Source of the DNA: Aedes albopictus | Lineage: Eukaryota > Arthropoda > Insecta > Diptera > Culicidae | Assembly: GCF_035046485.1 (NCBI RefSeq) | Contig: NC_085138.1 | Location: 11,840,829 to 11,904,828, forward strand | Direction of reading: 5' to 3' | DNA: 64,000 nucleotides | In this document: piece by piece, positions 21,597 to 33,384 of the stretch | How positions within the stretch are numbered: position 1 is the first letter of the stretch | Layout of the letters: each line of letters opens with the position of its first letter | Translations under genes and position numbers: made by a program | The notes under the pieces: generated by a model | What the model was told of the DNA's origin: nothing | The model's input: only the letters and a program-made list of their open reading frames with translations | Database searches by the model: none

Positions 21597-23950
21597 GGTC
21601 TAAGATTCCTTTAGGATTCCTCGAGAAGTTTCTTTAGAGATTCTCCCAGGAGTTCTTCCAGGGATCGCTGCTGGGGTTCTTTCAGATTGTAGATTAAAAT
21701 TGAGAATTTTCCAGAAGCTCATTCAGGAATTCCTACAGGAGTTCTTTCAGAGAATCTTGTAGGAGTTCCGTCAATAAATTCCTATCATTACAATCACGCA
21801 TATCTCCCGGATTTTCATGAGGGATCTTTCATGGAGCTTATACAAGAATTCCTCCAGGATGTCCTTCTGGAATTCCTCCAGGAATTCTTCGAAAGATTCC
21901 GCTGAAATCCTTCGAGCATTCCGCCTGGAAACCCTCCGGAAATTCCTACCAGAATTCCTTCGGGAATTCCCCCTAATGTTCCTGCAGGGATTTCTCCTGT
22001 ATTTTCTTCGGGGGATTCCTCCAGGACTTCACGGATTCCCTAGGACTTTCTTAGAGGATTCCTTCAAGAATTAAATCGCGAAATTCCTTCTGGAATATCT
22101 TCTGAGATTCCTCCTGTAATTCCTTCAGAAATTTCACCTGGAATTCTTTCGGGGATTTATCTTGGAATTTACTTGGAGATTCTTCCTACATTTTCTTTCG
22201 GAGTTTCCTCCTAGACTTCCTTTAAGAATTCCTCCTGAAATTCGTTGACTATTTCTCTTCGAATTCCTTCGGAGATTCCTCCTGGATTTCCTTCAGAAAT
22301 TCCTCTTAGAATTCCTCCAGGAGTCACCCTGAAATTCCTTCAATGATCTCTCCTAGAAGTTCTTCGGGAATTCATCCTGAAATTCGTTCGGGGATTCCTC
22401 CTAGAGTTCTTTTGGGGAGCCCACCTGGAATTCCTTCGGAGATTTCTCCTGGACTTACTATGGAGATTCCTTGTGAAAACCCTTTTGATTATTCCGCTTG
22501 GAAATAATTAGGAGATTCCTCCCAGAATTCCTTCAGGGGTTCCCTCTGGATTTCTACTGTAATTCCTTCGTAATTACATTCCTTGAATTCCTTCGGGGAT
22601 TCCTCCTGATATTCCGTCGGGAACTCCTCCTGAAATTTATACGGGAATTTCCACTGTAATTTCTTCGGAGATTTCCCCTGGATTTCCTGCTAGTTTTCTC
22701 TAGGAATTCTTTTGGTAATTCCTCTTCGAATATCTTCGGAGATTCCTCCTGGTATTACTCATGGAATTCCTCCAGGAATTTCTCATAGAATTCTTTCAGG
22801 GGTTCCTCCTAGAATTCCTTCGAGATTTGCTTCTGGAATTCCTTCAGTGATTCCTTTTAGAACTCCTTCGAGAATTTCTTCTGGAAGTCTTTCGGGCATT
22901 GCTCTTGGCATTCCTTCTGTGAATTTTTTAAGGATTTCTTCTCGAATTTTCTTGCAATTCTTCTTGCAAATTCTCTCTGGAATTCCTTCGGGACTCTTCC
23001 TGGACTTCCTTCTTCAATTATTCCTAATATTCTGTCGGTAATTCCTCTTGATATTCCGTCGTGGATTCCTGCTGGAATTCCTTCGAGATTTCCATATCGA
23101 ATTTCTTCGGTAATATCTCTAAAAATTCCTTCGAAATTTCCTCTAGGAATTTAGGGATTATTCCTAGAGTACCTTTGGGGATTCCTTCTTAAATTTCTTT
23201 GGAGATTTCTCCTATTTCCTATGAGGATTCGACTTGAAATTCCATCGGGATATCCTCTTGAAAAACCTTTGAGGATTCTGCTTGGAATTCCATGGGTGGT
23301 TCCCCTTGGAATTCCTGCTGGGGTTTTTCCTGTAATTTCTTCGAGATTACTCCTAGACTTCCTTCAAAGATTCCTCCTGGAATTTCTGTGACGATTCTTC
23401 CTGAAAATTTTTCGGAGATTCTTCCTAGAATTCTTTTGGTGATACTTTCTGGACTTCCTTCGAAGATTCCTCCATAAATTTCTTCGAGGATCCCTCCTGA
23501 TATTTCGTCGAGGATCCCTCCTGTAATTCCTTCGGGAATTTCTCTTGGAATACCTTTGGTGATTCTTCTTCAAATTTCTTCCGAGATTCCTCCTGGAATT
23601 CCTTCTGGGATTTCTCCTGCTATTCCATCGGTGATTCCTTCTGGAATTCGCTCTTGGAATTCCTTTGGTACTTCCCTTGCGAAGGAAGAACCCACATTTT
23701 GTGAGTATGTCGGGAGTGGGATTCGATCCCAGGTCCTCGGCGTGATAGTCAAGTGTTCTAACCACCACACCAGATCCGCTCCCAGGACACCACCATATTC
23801 CTGCAGAAGTTCCTTCAGGGTTTCATACGTATTTTCTGCAGAGATTGGTCCAGAATTTTTTTCATGGATTCCTCCAAAACTTTCTTGGAGGCACCTTCTA
23901 GAATTCCTTCTGAGACTCCTCCCTGAAATCATACGGAGATTCCTTAGTGT
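21597..23950 (+). repeat. Long degenerate 12-bp-periodic tract
   Basis: Best developed copy: successive 12-mers such as GATTCCTCCTGG, AATTCCTTCGGG, GATTCCTCCTGA, ATTCCGTCGGGA run for over 2 kb, often alternating as a 24-bp higher unit. Since 12 is divisible by 3, the tract stays open in frame and gives artefactual ORFs of repeating IPPG/IPSG (22712-23041, 23556-24050). A SINE fragment interrupts it at 23668-23783. Confidence 0.85.
23668..23783 (-). mobile_element. tRNA-derived SINE (second family), fragment
   Basis: On the minus strand: GGGAGCGGATCTGGTGTGGT, GGTTAGAACACTTGACTATC, then B-box-like GGGATCGAATCCCACTCC. Same sequence as the SINE at 45744-46189. Truncated at its 3' side after GAAGGAAG. 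Confidence 0.65.
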
Positions 23951-25169
23951 AAATAGTGCGACCGTATTATCAAATTTAATAACTTCTTTAGAACCTTCAG
24001 CAGAAAGCAGAATAAAAACTTTAGTAAAATCGATATATTATTGTCCTTGATTTGCAATGGAGTAATGCAACATGCAATAAGAATACGGGTAATGTTACAA
24101 TAGGTCAACCACTAGTCGCAGTTGCGGATCCGAACAGAAATAATAAAAAAAGTATTCATTCAAACATAATAGTTTATATATGTCATCAAAAAAGCTCAGA
24201 CTACAAATTCTAGAGCGTAATGAAAACTAGTCTTTGCTTTGCCAATGTTGATATTATGGTCAAATTTTGGCCACGCCGATTCACGCCGCCGCCGCCGCCG
24301 AAAGCTGTCACCGAAGTGACGCCGCCGCCGCCGCACAATGGTCGGAAAAATATAAAGTTCGGCCAAAACTCTTTTTATGTGTTTTATCGAAGTTATAGGT
24401 TGTCTAGATATGTTATATAGTATTTTTAGCGTTTAAAAAGGGGTATTCAAAAATTACGTAACTTCAATAATTTCAAAAACGGTAAAAATCAGTAAACCCC
24501 ACATTTTTTGCGTTTTTTGTCAAAAAATCAATTTGAATTTAATTAACTGATGATCTTTCGATCAAATCCAATCAAGTTTATTCAAAACGTTTGAAAAATG
24601 TGGGAAGATAAATTTTATTCCAGTCAAAAATGGAAAAATAACGTCAAATATATGAAAAAAACATGACTTTTTTAAATAGCTCTAATTTGAAAAACTGCAA
24701 ATTTCTGCAAAATATTTAAACGTTTTTATGCAGCCCTAAGCATGATGTTTAAGATGTACTATTCGAAATTGCGGCGACACGTGACGACACGAACCGTTTT
24801 TTAACCTTAAAATTACCAAAATTCCTGAGGTACAATATATGAAAATTTTAAAAGTTTTGTGACATATTAATTTCGCACCATATGTGCATTCAAACAGTCC
24901 AATAACAAGCTTTCATATGCTGGATAACATAAAACATATATTCCATTCTCATAATATTATTATTTTACTTTATTCGAATAATTAATTTATCAATTTTATG
25001 ACTTAGGCCACTTTGGCAGTGAAAATGTCATTGAAATACAAACACTGGCATACTTTTAATTAAAAATCATAAAACTACAATACATTATCTTTGTTATAAG
25101 GTGAAATAAATTTTAAAAATATCAATTTCTTTTTTTGAGAGTTTTGGTCGCCCCTTTGTATGGAGCCCG
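23951..25169. other. AT-rich sequence with one GCCGCC patch
   Basis: Mostly A/T-rich with no gene; a GC patch lies at 24277-24335 (ACGCCGCCGCCGCCGCC). Short proline-rich ORFs across the patch are artefacts. Confidence 0.35.
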
Positions 25170-25228
25170 ACCAATGTGCGCCGGCCAAAAATGGTCCTCA
25201 CGCTGCCGCCGAGCAAAATATAGTCGGC

Positions 25229-26072
25229 GCACAGACCAACAAGCTAATGAGCAAACTAAACATTTTTATAATTTTATACAATTCTTCCAATTGTGAAGAT
25301 ATTCCAAAAAATATGAAAGTATTAAGTTTGTTCATTGTCTTTTTTTTTTTCAATCAGCCAAATTCTAAAATTTCATTGGCACCATTTTCGGCAATTCCTT
25401 TGAGAATTCCTTGGTTCATGAATTTGAACATTTTTCTGACAATTGTTTTAGGAATTCATTTCACTATTTCTTCAGCAATTATTTCGGGTATTTCCTAAAG
25501 AATTTCTAGACCGTTCCCCTGTGTAGTGTATATAGCATAAGTCAAGGAAACTGTGTTTGAAACTTAACGAAAACCTTATTCGGTTCGAAGTTGTAAAATT
25601 ATTTCAGTGCATTTGCCAATAATGATAGTCGACATAGCGAATCGGTGGAATGACAGATGTGCCGACAAAAGGGAAGCCGACGAAGCAAGCCAAGCTTCAG
25701 GCATGCTCGGTTTTGTTTGACTCGCCCTTCTTTAGACAGATTTGGGAACGAACGGACGTGTTCGTGCGGCGCTCCGGCGCTGTGGCCGGCGGCAGGTTTT
25801 GCAGCCTTGGATTCACGACACCCTGGAAATTCTGAAATTCTCGATTGGGCTTGCTTAAAAGATGTACAAAGGAATTTCGATTTCCAAAAAAAAAATAGTC
25901 GAAGATATTTGAAAATGGAATTGCCGAATCAATTTGCAAAGGAATCCTGGAAGGGATACTCGAAGGAAAACTCCAAAAAATCCCGAAAAACTTCCACAGA
26001 AATTTCCGATAGAATTGCCGGAGCTTTTCCAGCTGGCCAATTTAACTCCAACCCCGAAATAAAATGCTCAAA
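25229..26072. other. Unassigned sequence with 12-bp tract traces
   Basis: Traces of the AATTCC-type tract at 25370-25500 and, reversed, at 25870-26020. A short GC-richer segment at 25640-25830 has overlapping ORFs on both strands without recognisable domains. Confidence 0.35.
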
Positions 26073-26294
26073 TAGGGAACGAGTGCCATCTGTAATCTCA
26101 CGCTCCCATGTTCATCCTATTCGAAAACAAGCGATCACGGCACCGATTGATTCCGTTCTTTTTGGTTTCATGCGTGCTCACTTCTAGCAAAAAAAAATAC
26201 AAAAATAATAAACATAGCAAACAGCGCTCCAAGCCTTTGTTTTAAGTAGGATGAAAATGGGAGCCACATACTTAATAAGGGAACAAATACCCAA
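26073..26294. mobile_element. ~220-bp MITE, TAGGG...CCCTA family, copy 1
   Basis: TAGGGAACGAGTGCCATCTG at the left and a mirrored GGGAGCCACATACTTAATAAGGGAAC at the right. The interior word CGAAAACAAGCGATCACGGC is shared in reverse with 42263-42482 and, more weakly, with 34590-34796. Confidence 0.7.
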
Positions 26295-26477
26295 TATTCC
26301 AAAATTTCGCACGAAGAAAACAAGGAAGTTTTCAAAGGGATTCGCAAAAAATGTGCCGACGAAGTTTCGGAAGAAATTCCAATAAGAATTGCTTGAAGAC
26401 TGGAAGTTTCCTTAGGAATTTTGTACCAAACAGTGGATGCTCGAGGCATCTGAGCTTAAAGAAGATTGCTGAGTTAA

Positions 26478-26500
26478 NNNNNNNNNNNNNNNNNNNNNNN
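26478..26500. other. Assembly gap (23 N)
   Basis: A run of N; the true gap size is unknown. Confidence 0.99.
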
Positions 26501-26772
26501 GTGACAAATTACTTTATCTTGGGGCTTGGCGAACCTGATCCTTGTGTCAAATGGAAGTCTGACTGATACCTTTGTCTTAGGAGTTTGAGAATTGTTACTC
26601 AGCCAGACATAAAGTGGGGGTAGATTATAAGAAGAGACTGAAACAAAAAAAAGCTGGTCATGTTCGATTTTTTTGGTAAATAAATAAAACAATCAAAAAA
26701 TCATCACTATAGATTGAACTATCATTATCGGTTATGTGGCGCAAAACTTACTCAGCGGAACGTTTATGTTTA

Positions 26773-27112
26773 TTCTTCTTCTTCTTCTTCTTCTTCTTCT
26801 TCTTCTTCTTCTTCTTCTTCTTCTTCTTCTTCTTCTTCTTCTTCTTCTTCTTCTTCTTCTTCTTCTTCTTCTTTATGGCACTACGTCCCTACTAAGACTT
26901 GGCCAGCACTTAGTGTTCTTTGAGCACTTCCACAGTTATTAATTGAAGGGCTTCCTTTGCCTGCCATTGCATGAATTTGTATATTGTGAGGCAAGTACAG
27001 GGATACACTATGCCCAGGGAGTCGAGAAAATTTTCCTGACCGGAACGGGAATCGAACCCGCCGTCTCCGGATTGGCGATCCATAGCCTTAACCAATAGGC
27101 TAACTGGAGACC
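26773..27112 (-). mobile_element. Feilai-like SINE, copy 2, expanded (GAA)n tail
   Basis: Minus-strand copy: head GTCTCCAGTTAGCC at 27112, B box GGGTTCGATTCCCGTTCC, body, and a 3' tail of about 33 perfect GAA triplets (26773-26873 as TTC on the plus strand). Flanked by near-identical duplications CGTTTATGTTT (26761-26771) and CGTCTATGTTT (27113-27123), so a complete insertion. Poly-Ser/poly-Leu ORFs across the tail are artefacts. Confidence 0.85.
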
Positions 27113-27123
27113 CGTCTATGTTT

Positions 27124-27789
27124 TTTTGCTCATGTTGTGTATGACTAAGGATTTTTTTCGATTTTTGACCGCTTAAGGTGAAACATCAAAAAATCCGACA
27201 AACCCAACGAACGATGCATCGAACCAGGTTGCATTTGTTAATCCTGCATTTGCTCACTTGCAAAAAAAAGACAGATAATCCAAATTAGGAGTATTTGTTG
27301 CCGAATTCTCAAGATTTGTGCTTTTGAAAACATGAGCAAGGATTCAAGACGCTGTCCATAAATTTCGTACTCATTTTTAGCCATCTCAGAGCCCCCACCC
27401 CTACCCCTTTTTATACATTTGTCCATAAAACATTTTAGAAATTTGTATGGAGAGTAGACTAACTTAGACGAAACAAAAAGGCTAGACGTTGCACCGCGAT
27501 GTTACAAACTGCCTGTAACAGTCCCTTCCTCAAAATTTCCAAATTCGCACATAGTTTTTCCTCATTTACTAACCAAATCCAAGCCTCAAGAGTGGCCCTT
27601 AAACAATGAAACGCTAGTGTACACGCTATTACTAACTTTTCTTTAGCTCATGTGCTCGGAATTTGTCTGTAGAAAACGAAAGAATCGGCCGCAAGTTTAA
27701 ATCTGGGTCACATATCTCCCAAGTGCCCGTTCAAGACCGCCAAGTAACGCTCACTCACCATATCATAGCACAACAGCAAAAAAAAACAG
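27124..27789. other. Unassigned AT-rich sequence
   Basis: No ORF above about 62 aa, no TIRs or periodicity noted. Confidence 0.35.
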
Positions 27790-28023
27790 ATTAATCCATC
27801 TAGTGGTGATAGTGCCTTTCTCGTCGTCGAATATGTTCTCATGATCTTTCCTTCGACGTTAGCCAAAATGTTCCTTAATCCTGAGAACACTTTATATAGA
27901 AAAGCACAATTTTCATCATCGAATAGGGAAACTTATTGATGGTACATATTCCGATGTTATGTTCAACAGCAAAACTGAGCTAAAAAATACCAGACCTCTC
28001 AGTTGACTGCTTGACCACCTTAA

Positions 28024-28106
28024 CCCTAGTCGTGCATTGGAGTGATTATGACCCCATTCCATGCACTGCTGCAGCGGGGTGAGCATCAGCTAATGCATGA
28101 AGAAGG
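28024..28106. mobile_element. 83-bp piggyBac-like MITE, TTAA duplication
   Basis: CCCTAGTCGTGCATTGG ... TAATGCATGAAGAAGG between TTAA at 28020-28023 and 28107-28110. Imperfect inverted ends (TCRTGCATTRG core). Same length as the MITE at 37935-38017. Confidence 0.75.
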
Positions 28107-29312
28107 TTAACTTTATTCACAAATACAGATCACCTTGTGGTCTTCGATAAAGTTTTTTTCAGTACGCTTAAGGCTATATTTTAATATCATTGGTAACACA
28201 ATTCATGTAAAATTTGACCTCCTTACGAGAAAAATGCAGAAAATGAAAATTTTCCATTCAAATTTCAATCGCAATGAGAAGAGCGAGGGCTCAACCAGCC
28301 GCACTCAAATTGTGAGCAGTAATTTTAGAAGCAAAAGGAAATTGAATATTAAAAAACTTTATTCGGTGTTGATGCGATCAAATTATAATTTTTCCATAGA
28401 ACGTTTATCCATGCTACTACATATTTACATCGCCGGACTTGGTGTGATTTGATGAGATCGCTATGATCACAATATTGCTCTCTTGCATATATGAAGACTT
28501 TGACCATTTCTTCCCCTATAATCTTTCCCAACGTTTACAGGCTATCGAAAAAGCCACGATTTGATTTATCGCTTTGACATTTATTTTGTTCACTTTTATA
28601 ATTCTGCTATTTAATGTGCAGATTGCATGGGTTTTGTTCAGTTTAACGTTTGACCACTTCCGACGGGACACCTGGAACCGATTCCGGTTGTCTCAAATAT
28701 GGTCTGAGACTATGTTCTTGTCAACTGTTCATCGGGTTACCAAAAAAGCCGAAAATCAATGTGCTGTGAGGCTGTTTTCTTGCTAAACGTTCGGCATATT
28801 TTTGAAAAAAGCCGCGATTGTATGTGTCGCTTGCATAATTCTGGTTCAGTTCTATTTAAGCACTTCCGATGGAACACCCGCAACCGATTCCGAAATACTA
28901 TTACTAGTTCTAGATGTGGCCTGAGACTATTTGTTTGTTGACTGTTCTTCAGATTATCAAAAACGCCGCAATGGTTTGATTCCCATCTATGTTTTACCAC
29001 TTCCGCCGGGTTACTCATCTCGTCACCAGTTCTAGAACGAGAACGACTAAAATATTAACGCGCACTGAAACGGCAAAAACTAGCAATAGGCAATATCTTA
29101 CAAAAATATTGATGAAATCTATCTAAGTCTTTTATAATAAAGAGATGTTCCTTCTTTTTATCATCTGCACGAAAAACTATTAAAAAATCTCTATAGAATT
29201 TCGAGTAATTCAATAAAAACCTGAATTTTTATTGCTTCGTCAATACAAAGTGTTTGTGCGAATTTGATCAAGTTTATTGCTAATTTCTAATTTTTAATTG
29301 TGCGATAATATA

Positions 29313-30235
29313 CAGGGGATGGCCAAAATGTTTGGGATAGGCAACTTTTTTTCTCCCACAAAAAAATTCAACATGCTGTAACTTTTCATAGAGTGCATCA
29401 AAAAATCTCAAATTTTGACTGTTTGTCAACCTATTATATGTGCATCATTGGTACAAATTTGGGCTCGATTGATTAATTTTTCGCGAAGTTAGAACCGTTC
29501 GCGTAAAACACTATTTTTTAGACAACTCATTTTTGAGCTGACATAACTCGGAAACCAGTGAACCAAATTGAATGAATTTTTTAACGTTTATCAACAATAT
29601 ATTGATACTCAATACAACGTTATAAAATGTAATATTTTCTCACGCCTAATTAAGTTATATCGGGTTGAAATTTTTACCCATATAGAGGAAAATAAGTAAA
29701 ATTAACAATACCACACAAAAATTATTAAATGTGTTTTTCCTTCAATCTAAATAGGCTCTAATATATCTGATTAGAGATAATTTGAGAACAGAAGTGGAAA
29801 ATCTTTGGATATCAACACTAAAATTTATTCACATTAATGTAAAAAAATTACATTTTTTCGAGAAAAGTCCAAAAAGTGTCAATCCATGATAACTTTTTTC
29901 AACGTTTAAAAAGTATCTATGTTTTAATAGTTTTTGAAGCATTTACATATTGTTAGTGTACGTTCAAATTTTCATTCAATTCGGTTTACTGGTTTCCGAG
30001 ATATGACAGCTCAAAAATGCGATGTCTAAAAAAAGGTGTTTTACCCGAACGGTTCTAACTTTGCGAAATATTAATCAATCAAGCCCAAATTTGTACCAAT
30101 GATGCACATATGATAGGTTGACAAACAGTCAAAATTTTAGATTTTTTGATGCGCTCTATGAAAAGTTATAGCATGCTGAACGTTTTTGTGAGAGAAAAAA
30201 AAGTTGCCTATCCCAAACATTTTGGCCATCCCCTG
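29313..30235. mobile_element. Mariner/Tc1-type foldback element, 923 bp
   Basis: CAGGGGATGGCCAAAATGTT at the left is exactly mirrored at the right; TA flanks both ends (29311-29312, 30236-30237). The arms (about 400 bp each) pair for most of their length around a centre near 29770. The CAGNGGATGGNCAAAAT start is typical of Tc1-type ends. No transposase. Confidence 0.9.
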
Positions 30236-31650
30236 TAGCTGCCGTTCTAGAACACTACCGGTTCTCTCAAATATGGTCTAAGATTTTTTTGCTGGCTGAC
30301 CGTTTATAATATTACGGAATAAGTCATTGATATGTCGCATGTTTTGGTTCTCTTTTACATTTGACCATTTCTGGCGGGACACCCGGAATTGGTTCCGTAC
30401 CACACTGATATGGCTTGCGTTTACTTTCTTGGAACTGTTCATCATGTTTCCTAAAAAGTCATGATTTGAGGAATGGCATGCATGGGTTTGGTTTCACTTC
30501 CGGCCCGGAACCGGTACCGGTAGTCTCCTAAATAGTCAGAGCCTATTTGCTTGCTAACGTTTATCAGGTTATCAAAAAAGCCGCGCTTTGCTGTGTCATA
30601 TGCATGGGTTTGGTTCAATTTTATGTTTAGCCGCTTTTGGAGGGAAAATAGATTAGGAACTAGTTTCGGCACTACTGGCAATCCGTTATGTGGTCTTAGC
30701 CTACTTCCTTGATAATCGGTCATCAAGTTTTCGGGAAAACCATGATTTGATGTGCCGCATGCATAAGTTTTGTTCACTTTTATATTCGGCCACTTCCGGC
30801 GGGACACCCGGAACCGGTTCCGAAGCACTACCGGTTCAGACATGTTCTGAGTTTTTTTTATGCCAAACTTTCATTATCAAAAAATCCGCACTTCGATATG
30901 TCGCATGCATGGATTTGGTTCTCTTTTATATTTCGCCACTTCCGGCGGGACACCCGGAACCAGTTTTGGAACACTACCGATTCAGATATGGTCTGAAATT
31001 GTTTTCTTGCTAACTGTATATAAGGTTATCGAAATTACCGCATCAAAATGTGTCGCATGCATAGGTTTGGATCACTTTTATATTCAGCCACTTCCAGCGG
31101 GACATCCGGTACCACCGGTTCCGGAACATCACCGGTTTAGATATGGTCTGAGACTATTTTCTTGCCACCTTTCGTTAGGGTATCAAAAAACCGCGCTTTG
31201 ATATGTCGCATGCATGGATTTGGTTCACTTTTATATTTGGCCACTTCCGGCGGGACACCCGGAACCGGTTCCGGAACACTTCCGGTTCATATATGTTCTG
31301 AGACTGTTTTTTTGCTAACTATTCATCAGATAATCGAAAATGCCGCAGTTTGATGTGTCGCATGTATGTGTTTGTTACATTTTTATGTATGGCCCCTTCC
31401 AAGGGTACACCTAAATGGCCAGATTCCGCGTCGAATGAACCGTCGGTCATCAAAATCGGTTGAGGTTTAATGCCAAAAAATGATGTGAGTTTTTTAGTAC
31501 ACATACACACATACACACACAGACATCACCTCAATTTGTCGAACTGAGTAGATTGGTATATGTAACTCGACCCTCCGGGTCTTCTATCAAAAAGTCATTT
31601 TTGTACTGAACATATAGCCTTTCCAGTACACTTAGTGTACGAGAAAGGCA

Positions 31651-32379
31651 TAACCCACTGAACCAAGCTGGGACTCAGGAACGAACACCGTATCGTCCTC
31701 CGGTGTGCTAACCCAAAAGCGCACCAGTGCATGAAAGCGAATTTAAGTCAACATTCGAGTAGCCACACGAAGTATAGGTTATTTCAAGTTTCAACATAGA
31801 AAAAAAATCAACCCACTCTTCTTGTGCAGGTCATCCTTGCTGGACGATGCCGCGGCACCTAAAGTGCATTAGAGAGGAAGGGTTTAAGTTTTTGACTCAT
31901 TGGATCTTTTTTTTCTCTCCCTCGCTTCAGACAATAGATGAGCCAGAAGTGAACGCTAACCAAACGAAAGCGAAAACCATAGGAATCCCTGTACGATATC
32001 ATGTACAAAAAGTTTGACTTTTTGCTGCATGTGGGCGCAAGCACGCTTGGAATTCATTCGGCTTCATGGTTTTTGGGGTCGGGTGGTGAAGTGGGAAGTG
32101 GGTAGCACTGGATAAATTTAATTTAATTAATAATGAATGTAATCTTTCGGAGAAGAGTTGAAACAGTGGGGGATAATTGGAGTTTTTTTCCACCGACAAA
32201 AACGTGAATTTTACAAGGGAGTTAAGAGTTGGAACCAGTTTTGCCTTTCTCGTACAAGTGTTCTAACCATCACACCAGGTCCGCTCCACAATGTATGTTC
32301 TTCCTGATAGCAGTGCGCGATGAAAACAAGTTTGTTTACAGAACGCACCTAGGCTTTTTCAAACGTCAGGCTAGAAGTA
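31651..32379. other. Unassigned sequence
   Basis: No gene; a short SINE fragment lies at 32236-32296. Otherwise nothing recognised. Confidence 0.35.
32236..32296 (-). mobile_element. Second-family SINE head fragment
   Basis: Minus strand GGAGCGGACCTGGTGTGATG then GGTTAGAACACTTG, the tRNA-like head of the SINE at 45744-46189, cut off after the A box and fused to a TGCCTTTCTCGTAC motif. Confidence 0.5.
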
Positions 32380-33312
32380 CTATGAGGAATTACGTCCAGG
32401 ATTCTTGAAGAAATTTTGAAAGCAAAGGGATTTGTAGAAGAATTCATTATGACATGGCTGGATTACTCCTCAGAGGAATCAATGGTGGAGACCCAAAAGA
32501 ATTATTCACTAATTCTTTGATGTAAATCAAAAATCAATCTTAAAAAAAAAATCATATAGATTTCCTTGGAGGCATTTCTGCAGGAGGCCTTGGAGATTTT
32601 TTTGTGGAACCCCTTGGGGAAATTTATGCAGGAATCCTTTGGGCATAAATGTGTTCATCTTTGTAGGATTATCTAAAGAAAAACTTTGAAAAATCCAATC
32701 CCTGAACAAATGTTTGTAACGTAGCTTGAAAAAAATCTTGGAAAAAATATTACAGCCTTACTGGATTCTTGAACGAGTTATGAAAGAAGACATGAAAAAA
32801 TCGCCTAAGAAATCTTTGAACGATTTCCTATAGCGATTACTGGAGGAATTTCTGAAGAAATCCCTACAGGTATAACTAAAACAATGCTTGAAGAACTTTC
32901 TAAAAAATCCTTAAAAGGACTATTGGAAATATCGTTTGAAGAAATTTCTAAAAATATTACTAAAGGAAATCCTAAATGATTCCTCTGGAAAATTGCTGTA
33001 TGGATTATGTGGGGTTGTTCCAGTAGAATCGTTTTTGGAAATCTTTAAGAAACTTTTTATGGAATTCTTAGAAATAAATTCCTTCAGAAATGCTTGGAGG
33101 AGTTCCAGAAGAAATCGCTGGAGCAACTTTTGAAGGAAATCTTGGAGGAAAAAATTTCCACGAAGTAATTCCTAGATTAATCACAAAAGATAACTCACTC
33201 AAAGTGCAAATTTTCGGTAATACCAATCCGTGTGGTCGATTATGAATTTCAAATAACTCAACGTACATATGTACAGATGGGTAAATTATTGGTTAAATTG
33301 GGAAAAAATCCA

Positions 33313-33384
33313 CAGCTCAGGTGAGATTTGAACACACGACCCTTATTCGCTAGACAAGTGCTTTACCAACTAAGCTACCGAGCC
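33313..33384 (-). tRNA. tRNA-like sequence, anticodon position AGC; probably a SINE head
   Basis: A 72-nt cloverleaf can be drawn on the minus strand: acceptor GGCTCGG pairs with CTGAGCT (7 of 7 including G-U), D stem GCTT/AAGC, anticodon stem CTTGT/ATAAG with loop CTAGCGA, T stem 4 of 5 with loop TTCAAAT. The anticodon would be AGC (Ala), but the G3-U70 identity pair of alanine tRNA is absent. It lies in repeat DNA and is most likely a tRNA-derived SINE head or pseudogene. Confidence 0.45.

Larger units (their letters stand above)
27790..31650 (+). mobile_element. Composite element: head, ~150-bp minisatellite, CA tract, 3' hairpin
   Basis: Head ATTAATCCATCTAGTGGTGA followed by GCCTTTCTCG; core array of about ten units (CCACTTCC at 30790, 30938, 31089 and 31241); junction segment; CA-rich tract (31500-31520); terminal imperfect hairpin ending ACGAGAAAGGCA at 31650. 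The head's TGCCTTTCTCGT is the reverse complement of the tail end, a subterminal inverted repeat. This order (subterminal repeat, central minisatellite, microsatellite, 3' hairpin) is that of DINE-1/Helentron-associated elements; assignment is inference. Holds a piggyBac-like MITE and a mariner-type foldback element. Confidence 0.65.

Noticed and set aside
22712..24050. IPPG/IPSG-repeat ORFs of 109-164 aa
   Set aside because: Product of the 12-bp periodic tract, which cannot shift frame and seldom gives stops.
24220..24420. Proline-rich 66-aa ORF
   Set aside because: Arises from a GCCGCC patch; no start context or domain.
25657..26187. 176-aa plus-strand ORF
   Set aside because: Runs through tract remnants and a MITE end; no domain recognised.
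26714..26942. Poly-Ser and poly-Leu ORFs
   Set aside because: Translation of the SINE's triplet tail.
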